DNA from: Vicia villosa
Taxonomy: Eukaryota; Streptophyta; Magnoliopsida; Fabales; Fabaceae
Length of the DNA stretch: 64,000 nucleotides
Reading direction: 5' to 3'
NCBI RefSeq assembly: GCF_029867415.1
Contig: NW_026705156.1
Span: forward strand, 947,001 to 1,011,000
This document shows positions 56,116-64,000 of this stretch, one piece after another; the first letter of the stretch is position 1, and every line of letters starts with the position of its first letter. The position numbers and the translations under genes are program-made. A model generated the notes under the pieces. It saw nothing but the letters and a program-made list of their open reading frames with translations, was not told the origin of the DNA and searched no databases.

Positions 56116-58071
56116 ATTTATTAGTGAATTATAAAAGTGAGTTAGAAGGTGTGACCCATAATACTTATTTTTCACATATAGAAGATTAATGTTATCTATG
56201 TTTTTTCAAGTTGTATATTCCATACACTACATAATCTACTAATTTTTAAATCTCAAGCCACATCACTCCTGAACAATAAAAACGTTACGACTTTCATTGT
56301 TCCATAGGGGTACAAATATACATGCATGCATCTATTTTATAAATCTTGTTCATTCATATCTTGTTCATTCACCTCTAAAGAACACTATTCATTGTAGATG
56401 AATAAAATAGTTGCAGAACAGAAATCTATTACTTAAAACATATTCACATCTCTACCTCAACCATAAACCAAATTGTACTGAAGCGCTACACCAAGGATAG
56501 ATTGATGGTTATACCCTACTAGGCTCACTTCTAAGGTGATATGGAGAATAATTTGTTCAGCTTATAAAACATCCATCTAATCTTTTTTCTAAGGACACGT
56601 ATTTAGAGATACACTTATTTGATTTTACCAAACAGAGCACAAATTATAAGTTAAGACATTAGATGCGGGAAGACCACTACAATCAGGACCTGTGTACAAA
56701 GTTGCTTGATCAACTTCGACTTTCCATGTTAGACAATTTTTCTCGACTTCACCATATGATACATGGCCAAAGTAATGTTACTTCTCTGATTTTTAAGTGT
56801 TATTTTGAATATGTACTTCCAAAACTCATCAATGGGTGAATTCGAAAATACATCTCCAAAAGAACCCCTAAAAAAATGAAAAGTGGTGTGTTTGGATATA
56901 CACCTCAAATTCAAAAGAGTAAAACTGGAATTTTGTCAAAAATCCCTAAAAATGTTAAGAGGTGTAAAAAAAATTCCCTAGATAAAAATAGTTTTTTATT
57001 AAAATTATAGATACTGACCCATGTGCCTTATAGTTTATAGTGAAGTGAGTCCATAGAATAGATTCATTTGATTGAAGATGCTATGGGTTTTTTTGTTAGA
57101 GGACTATGTTTTGTTTTAGAATGGCTGCTTTATGTATTAAACTTTATATCAAGAAAATAGGTTAAAGTCTAACTTTTAAGCTATTTATTTAATTTTTGAA
57201 TTACTCTTTACGAACTTAACTCCTTTAGCTCCAAAAAATCAAATGATATCAAAATTGTTGAGAACATGTAAAGAATAACTTCAAAACCAACAAAAACTTG
57301 TTCAAAACTAGAGTGTGAGAATTAGTTTGAATTGTTTTTCTTTAAGAAAAAAGTCTAACGTTACTGTTGTTAAAAATGTTTATTACATATGCTTAATTTT
57401 CTCATTCAAAATACATGTTAAATTTTATAAAATATTTTTATTAATATTCAATATAAAGTGTCATTTAACTATATATTTTTTAGTCAAAAGAAAGATATAA
57501 TAAAAATATTAGTATTATAGTTAAAAAATAATGTACTTTTATTTATAACAACTATCAAAATTTAAAATTTCTTTTTAATTTATAAACTAGTGACCATACA
57601 AATTCTTTTTGACAATAAAAGTTTAACAATGAATAAAAAAGTAAAAAGATCACCTTAAAAATGCTTAGACAAGATAATTTATTCAACTTAATTAAAAGTA
57701 ACATAACTAATATGTTTAAATCCAATTCCAAGAATACAATATCTAACCTACTTTCTTATAATTTGGATAGAATCCAAACTTCCTCCTAGTGGAGCTAGGT
57801 CAACTTAAATTAACCCATTTGAACTGGCCCACCCAAGATCAATATATGGCAATTTTGATTAATGAATTTCAACCTACAAAACAGAGGATTTAAGGCGTAT
57901 GAATAACCATAAATGACTTCAGACAGAAAAGCAAGAAACTTATTTCCATTAATAATCGTCAGGTAGACAAGAAGACACAAATAATAATGACCAATCAATT
58001 AATCATTAAGGAATCAGAGCATCAGATATAGATATTTTCTATTCAATTTAGACAAAGATAATTAAAATCGG

Positions 58072-58165
<94 letters not shown>

Positions 58166-58270
58166 TTTTAAAAAAATTTATAAATACTAAACATAAAAAA
58201 ATAAATTTTAATTTTTTAATAAAAAAACTTTCTTTTCGGTGATATTTAGGTGTGTGTTAATATAAAAATT
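56116..58270. repeat. Duplicated block D
   Basis: 56112-56950 matches 49163-49899 and 57000-58070 matches block C. About 620 bp containing the microprotein and the MITE are missing at about 57030, with a TTATA microhomology at the joint. Confidence 0.65.
58074..58162. repeat. (TA)n microsatellite
   Basis: About 44 uninterrupted TA units. Confidence 0.97.
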
Positions 58271-58274
58271 TACC

Positions 58275-59990
58275 TAGTCACTATTCCACCAAAATCTTCT
58301 GGTTCATCATTCCACGTGCCATTTTTTTTATATCTAAGTGGATTAATTTATTTTTTTAAAATAATATTCATTTGATTTATTAATTTTTTTTATTTTACTT
58401 AATATATTAATTCTTTTGTTTAATCTTTTTTATTACGAATTTAATTAAATAATTTTTTTTTGTAACATTTGGACTTTAGCTTCGTGAACTCTCATCATGC
58501 TTTTAATTTAAAAGTCCATTGATTTCTTTGTTTTATAAACACTTATTTTTTGTGTAAAAATTGATGTGGGACTTCATTGGTCCACTACAACCTACAACTT
58601 GCACTCCATCGTGCACCTTAACATCATACAAGTTGCTTCTTCTTCATTTTATCATCATTATACTATAAATACAACACACTCTTTCTCTTATTCATCACTA
58701 TAAATACTATAATTTAATATATTTATCAATACTGCCAAGGTTGAATTGCTTACTCTAATAACCTCATTAAACGCATGCAGTAACTCAACAATAAGCCGGT
58801 ACATACATGCAGGATTCACATAAATTGCACAACAACCAAAAAATGCATCATCATAAAAGCTTCACCTCAGCATTCGACACAACAACAAATAAATGCATAG
58901 AATAAGGCTTATGCTTATGAATATCTATATAGTTAGCTTTATTGCTTATGAATAAGGCCTATGCTTATGAATATCTTTCATCTTCCCCATTCAGTTTTTA
59001 TACTATATAGTGTGGCTTATGCTTATGAATATCTATATAGTTAGCGTAAAATATTCTATACTATACACGTGTCTAAATAATATGGTGGCATATCATTTAA
59101 TAAGGTCCGATGCTTTATTGGAGATGGAGAAACAACCAGCTTGTGGATGGAAAAATGGTAAAAGAGTGAAACCGACATATGAAGCAGGGATGTGTGCAAG
59201 GCGGCTGACACATCAGCAAAAACATAGACCAGAGGTAATAATTTATCTATATATTGGCTTTGTTCTATGTCTATCATATGCTATATATATTAATAATAAC
59301 TTTTGCACTTGGATTTTATATAGGATAACAACATCGAGTTTTGGAGGAAGTTTGTAGCTGAGTATTTTGCTCCTATTGCTACGAAGAAGTGGTGTGTCTC
59401 TATGTATGGAAGTAGTCGACAAATTATTCTGCAAGAACCGACACATTATTCAAATCACCGTGTCATCAAATTTTGGATATGGTGTTAAGGTGGTTCGTTA
59501 GGGCTGTTCTGAGTTGATGTAAGTTGAATGTGTGTCAATGGTGATGGAAGGTGAGATCTATACGTGAACAGGGAAGAGAGTAAGTGATACAAACTGCAAA
59601 ACCAAAATGCAACAAATACTACACTTTTATAATCGCACATTGTTTTATACAAAGAGCAAGTGAGTGTTTATAAAACCAATACACATACATGCAAATGAAT
59701 TGAAAACAGATTAAGTGAGTGGGCTGCTTTTCAAACCAAAATGGGCTTAGGCCCAAATGACATATTTTTATAATTTAAAAAATTGATTAATAAAAAATAT
59801 TAATGAAAATAATTTAAGAAATCGAAAATAAATATATTAGTAAAAAAATGTAAATAATAAAAAATACAAATTTCACATTGATATAAAAAAATTAATAAAA
59901 AAAATTTAAAAATGCCATGTGGAATGCCAATTTAGACAAAAAAATTTAAGGGATGTCAAGTGTGAAGATTTCCTAGCCATGTCTGCATGG
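58275..59990. mobile_element. Possible transposon carrying a SEUSS-like fragment
   Basis: ATTCCACGTGCCATTTTTT near 58308 and the inverted ATTCCACATGGCATTTTT near 59907-59925 suggest inverted ends around the captured fragment. Exact ends and target duplication were not found. AT-rich filler and a GCTTATGAATATCT repeat (58910-59035) lie inside. Confidence 0.35.
59120..59445 (+). pseudogene. Captured two-exon fragment of a SEUSS-like corepressor gene
   Basis: SEUSS/SLK proteins are LIM-binding-type transcriptional corepressors. The first exon part reads YEAGMCARRLTHQQ then HRPE and ends at a GAG/GTAATA donor (59234). After an 89-bp intron ending TATATAG, the next exon begins at 59324 with DNNIEFWRKFVAEYFAP and WCVSMYGS, the conserved core of the family. 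The phase is correct across the intron. Similarity stops after SRQ, before the rest of the domain, so this is a fragment. Confidence 0.75.
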
Positions 59991-60128
59991 GGGACACAAT
60001 TTAGAATATGAGTTTCTTAAGAGGGGAATCAGAATTTTTTTTAAGGGGGAATATCAAATATCGCTTATTTGGTAGGGGATATCGTAGATTAAACCATTTT
60101 ATTTCTTTGTTTCTCTTTGATAAAAAAA

Positions 60129-60890
60129 CTAGCGAGATACCCGTGCGTTTTCACGGGTACTGCTGTGGTACGTACGATTTTATTTTTAAACTATAAATGA
60201 GAAAAACAAAATTATCTTACGAAAAAGAGTTTATTGTTTTTAAAAGAAAGACATATTTTTTAAATAAAAACAAAATTATTTTACAACAATAATATATATT
60301 TCAATTTTCTAAATATTATCTTAAAAAATATTCTATCTTAAATTGTAACTAATTTCAAAATAAAAATATTAGTAACATAAATAATTTAAAAACACCATAT
60401 TTTCTCGTGTTTGGATTCATACAGTATTTTAAATTTTTTTTATTTTTTTGTTTATCACCACCGGTTTAATCCGGTTACTTTTATATTTTTAATTGTATAA
60501 AAAATGTAATAACTCGTGAATTCGCACAAATTCTGATCTGGACACTGTGCGTTTGTACGGGTAATGGTTCACTACGCGCATATATTTCTAAAATGTGAAA
60601 AAACAGAAAGACAAAATTATTTAACCAAAAAAGTTTATTATTATCTAAATATTAAATTTGTTTTGACATTATTTATAATAATATTTATGCAATTATTTAA
60701 TATTATAAATATCAAATAATAACATAGTATTTGAAAATATTATTTTAATTATATAAATAAATATTAGTAACATAAATACATACGCTTTGGTTGTGTTCGT
60801 ATTCATACATTATTTAAAATATATTTACTTAATTTCTTTAATTGTACAAAACTATAATAATCAGTGGGTTCGCACAGATTCTAATATGGA
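60129..60890 (-). mobile_element. Helitron 3' terminus on the minus strand, tandemly repeated
   Basis: On the minus strand a hairpin (ACCCGTG/CACGGGT, 60139-60158), six bases, then CTAG (60129-60132) followed by T. A second, degraded terminus-like unit starts at about 60540 and a third trace is near 60870, each about 350-410 bp apart. The 5' end was not found. Confidence 0.65.
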
Positions 60891-61439
60891 TAGGAGTGGC
60901 AAAACGGGTTGTGGTCCGCCTGGTCAACTCGCATACCCGTCAAAAAGTGGCAAATTGGATTGGGATTTTGGGCCCGCCGCGTCGCCCACCAATACCTGCC
61001 CCGCCAAAGCCCGCTGACCGCTAATGCCGGCCCAGCCATAGCCCGCCGCTTCCAAAACCCGCCTAGCCTATCCGTTCATCCCGTTCCTCCTTAAGTCCGC
61101 CCTTTTTTAGTTAATTCTAGTAATAACAACTCTTGATGGTTTTATTTTATACATTTATTTGTGAATATATGCAATATTTTTTAAGTAAAATTTATTTAAA
61201 AAATGCTTTATAGAAAATTGTTCTAAAAAATAAGTGAAAAATCTAATTGAAATGTAAAAAAAGTCTATTAATCTATTAAAAAATGAAGAAAAAATAGGCG
61301 GGCAAGTCCGCCGTCCGCCAACCCGCCACCTTGGGGTGGCGGCCTAGATTTCCATGCTTATTTCCACTTGGCGGGCTTGTTCGTCCTGCTATTTTTTACA
61401 TGCATAAGGCGGGTCGACCTGCCCGTTTTGCCACCCCTA
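60891..61439. mobile_element. hAT-type MITE, 549 bp
   Basis: Ends TAGGAGTGGCAAAACGGG and, inverted, TAGGGGTGGCAAAACGGG, flanked by AATATGGA and AGTATGGA, an 8-bp duplication with one mismatch. The GC-rich ends (repeated GCCCGCC/GGCGGG) contrast with the AT-rich middle. No transposase. It interrupts the Helitron-derived sequence. Confidence 0.85.
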
Positions 61440-61447
61440 AGTATGGA

Positions 61448-61958
61448 TACCCTTACGTTCGCACGGTTCCTGGTGGGTTACGTTTTTTCAAAAATAAAGA
61501 TTATTTGATTCAATAATTTTAATTTTTCCTATATACAAATTATATTTGATTTTCCATTTTTTACAAAAATAATTGAATAAATAGTAAACTTGTTCCCGTT
61601 TTTTATCACTTTTTTTATCAAAGGTTATTACCATTTTTGCCCCTGCCATATAGGCCACTTTTGATTTACCCCCTAGAACTTTTTTGTTGTTGTAAATGTA
61701 ACCTTGCCATTAGAAGATTTTCTTGAGTTTAACCTTGGGGTAAAATGACACACACCCTGAGCATATGTGGCATGCCTAGTGTCATTTTTTTTTTGTTTTT
61801 CATTTAATCTAAATGCCAAATTTACATACTAGTGCCACATCATATAATTTCAATTAATATATTTACAAAACCATTCTAGTTTGTTCTTCTCTATAGCACA
61901 TGCTTCTTCGCTCAAAATAAGGCTGTCCTTCTCTAAATCGTGAAATTAGGGTTAGCTA
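61448..61958. other. Spacer; possible MULE terminal region
   Basis: ATTACCATTTTTGCCCCTGCC-type sequence near 61626 resembles plant MULE ends but the partner end would lie beyond the window. No gene seen. Confidence 0.3.
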
Positions 61959-62326
61959 ATGGGGGGAAGCAGAAATTCATCAATTGGAAACTTCAATGGA
62001 AGAGAAATACCAAGGTGTGATTGCAATCTTTTAATGAAGATGTGGGTTTTGAAGACACAGAAAAACCCTAACAGGAAGTTCTGGAGGTGCAAAAATGTTG
62101 GAAAGGTATTTCTTATTGATTCGTCGTTTTTGATATTTTTTCCGAAATCTCATTCAACCCTAATGTCTTAACGCATAGTGATGATTCCTGCGAGTTATTC
62201 ATTTGGGACGATGAAGTGAAAGAATTGGTATTGAGTAGTCAAAATCATGAGATGTTAAGAGGTGAAGAATTGGATGGTTATCTTAAGGAATATGGCCAAG
62301 AGTTTGGGAAGGAGTTTGCCAAATAA
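61959..62326 (+). pseudogene. GRF-type zinc-finger gene, probably broken
   Basis: Exon 1 (61959-62105) carries CDCNLLMKMWV then NPNRKFWRCKN, the GRF zinc-finger pattern often found next to plant transposons. A donor AAG/GTATTT follows. After an acceptor-like GCATAG at 62178, sequence reads CELFIWDDEVKEL, the usual continuation, but splicing these sites gives an immediate TGA in phase. Either another acceptor is used or a base change broke the gene. The second part ends TAA near 62326. Confidence 0.55.
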
Positions 62327-62839
62327 TTTGTTAAACAGTCAAGCTCAAAGAAGGTGGAGAAACTGAAAAATGTTGTTGCAGATTGAAAGGAAGAAGAGTT
62401 TTTCGATGATGGTTGCCCTTCTTGCATCATGGATATTATTTTGATGTTGTGTGTAAAATGAGTTAACTAAATTGTAGTCTTAGGGTGATTACAGGTCAAT
62501 GTAATATTTCTGTTAGAATATGTTCAGATGTATGGTACATCCCATTTATCATGTTTTGTTCTATTAATAATTCAGTGTAATGATAACAATGTAATGTTAC
62601 TTATGGTTTAATGAAAACAATGGCATATTAATGTTTTAATAACAGATATTGTTATAGCATCACAAAAAGTGGTACCATTACAACATACTGTCATAAGCAT
62701 TATAAAAGGTGATACCATTACAAGATACTGATATAAGTATTTCGAGATATGTTTATAAGCCTTAAAAAAGGTGTTAAAATTAACATTACAAACCAATATA
62801 GAATAGAATTAACAAAAAACATAGACTTAAAAACTTCAT
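62327..62839. other. Spacer between convergent GRF and MULE genes
   Basis: AT-rich, no coding sequence recognised. Confidence 0.4.
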
Positions 62840-64000
62840 TCAATTCACTGAGTTAAACTTTTTGCAATATCTTCCCAAGATCTCACTGTCCTTAGAAATG
62901 TCCTGAGTGGTTTCTTGAGTTAAACTTCCATCTTCATCCTCAGGTATGAGCATTGGTTCTGAGTTGCTTGATCCAGGCCTTTTGATTGACTTAGTTTTCA
63001 AGGTCTTCAACCTATCACTTGATCTTTTGGGTAGCTCATGTTTCACCGTCTTAGCATGAGTTGCTTCATCCTCATTATTTCCATATAACTCATAAAACCT
63101 TTCATCATTAGTAGCAGGTGCAAGTGCAGTCTTTCTTGGTCTTTGGAAATTATTTTCTTGACAGTTTTGGTTTGACGAGAGTAGTCATGTTAACTTGGGC
63201 AACAATGTTATCAACTTGTGCAATAGTGTTGTCAACTTGTGCATCTGGTAGTTCATATGTTCCTACAACACTGTCAACTTGTGTATCTTCCAGTTCATTT
63301 GTCTATGCAGTAGTGTCATCTGGTAGTTCATCTGCATGTATAGCAGTTACTTCATCTGCATGTGCAGCAGCTTGTTCATCTGTACATGCAGCAGTTTGTG
63401 CCTTACCTTATTTAGCATAATGTCTAGGAGCCTTTCTATACAACAGATAAATTAAACACAGTTATATCAACCCGTTCTAACAGATAAAATCATAACACTA
63501 TTAATAGTTGAATACAATTTTACCTTTCTTTTAAGTGCCTCTGGATTCTGAGAAGTAACCTCTTGAGTTATGTCTCATTTGATCACATTTGGTACATCTA
63601 TAGGTAACTCCAACTCTCCTTATTCTTGTACCACCATCACCCAATTCTCTGAACCTAAGCTTCTTTAGTCTGCCAGGTCCCTTCTTGTACAAAGGTGGGT
63701 TTAACTCACCTGCTTCAACTATTGGCCACATATCCATCCCATTTATTGGGCTTATTGGAACACTATATACCAATGCATATTTTTGCCTAGAGTAGTAATC
63801 ATCTACATACTCCTCTGGTTTTTGTTGCCTATATGCTAATGCCGCACATGCATGTCTACATAGAATACCTACTAAATCCCAAAACCCACATGAACAAGTT
63901 CTTTTTCCAACATCAACAACAAATTGCTGAGTGTTGTATGCATATTTTACCTCCCATTTATCACCCATAGACCAACTTGAAGTCCATTTCCCACTCATAT
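62840..64000 (-). pseudogene. MULE (MuDR-type) transposase, C-terminal part, decayed
   Basis: Enters from the right edge on the minus strand. 63998-63531 carries a SWIM zinc finger (CSCGFWDLVGILCRHACAAL: CxC then CxH) after residues typical of MURA-like transposases, then a CTKCDQMRHNSRG knuckle whose last Cys is missing. Just there a small frameshift moves the expected continuation (QNPEALKRK, then a GT donor) to another frame. The next exon continues near 63430 with an Ala/Asp/Glu repeat-rich tail containing stops, and a Lys/Ser/Glu-rich tail ends near 62840. The DDE catalytic part lies outside the window. Confidence 0.75.

Noticed and set aside
63118..63420. 100-codon plus ORF rich in Ser, Thr, Cys and Val
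   Set aside because: Opposite strand of the Ala/Asp/Glu repeat tail of the decayed MULE protein.

Overview
The window is plant nuclear DNA: AT-rich, with GT-AG introns and dense nested transposons. It is very probably from a legume, most likely tribe Fabeae or a relative. The main evidence is a complete 21.3-kb Ogre-type Ty3/gypsy retrotransposon with 4.7-kb LTRs, a tRNA-Arg-like primer site, an extra ORF1 before gag-pro, and two RNase H domains in pol. No rRNA, tRNA or CRISPR locus was recognised.

Layout. 1-225 is the 3' end of a Ty1/copia element. 837-2650 is the first of four related blocks (A at 837-2650, B at 39059-41165, C at 49900-52150, D at 56950-58270). A, B and C each carry a 51-codon ORF matching only the N-terminal membrane anchor of 3-ketoacyl-CoA reductase (KCR). 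3231-14293 holds nested Helitron sequence, interrupted by an intact, very young Ty1/copia element (6467-11368, target duplication GAACA, LTRs differing by one base). 15480-36770 is the Ogre element (target duplication GCCAT). Its pol frame is open, but ORF1 and gag-pro carry in-frame stops. 41366-42413 (minus) is the only host gene that looks intact: a two-exon KCR of 319 aa.

43052-49162 is a composite. A 5'-truncated Helitron carries exons of an EGY-type metalloprotease, an M1 aminopeptidase (APM1-like) and an unidentified gene, and it sits between two copies of a 1164-bp segment. 49163-58270 holds duplicated blocks with MITEs whose empty sites survive in sister blocks. 58270-59990 contains a SEUSS-like gene fragment. 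60129-61560 is Helitron-terminus sequence with a hAT-type MITE inside it. 61959-64000 has a GRF zinc-finger gene converging on a decayed MULE (MuDR) transposase.

Four observations stand out. (1) The first ATG after the Ogre LTR TATA box opens a 55-codon ORF for a two-membrane-helix peptide, present unchanged in both LTRs. (2) Three tandem hairpins with covarying stems and GAAA tetraloops follow the Ogre pol stop codon. (3) The 51-aa KCR-anchor ORFs keep the same stop codon and a TATA box at three loci, with mostly conservative changes. (4) The 1164-bp duplication starts exactly at a Helitron insertion point. All identifications come from reading motifs by eye; no database or alignment program was used.
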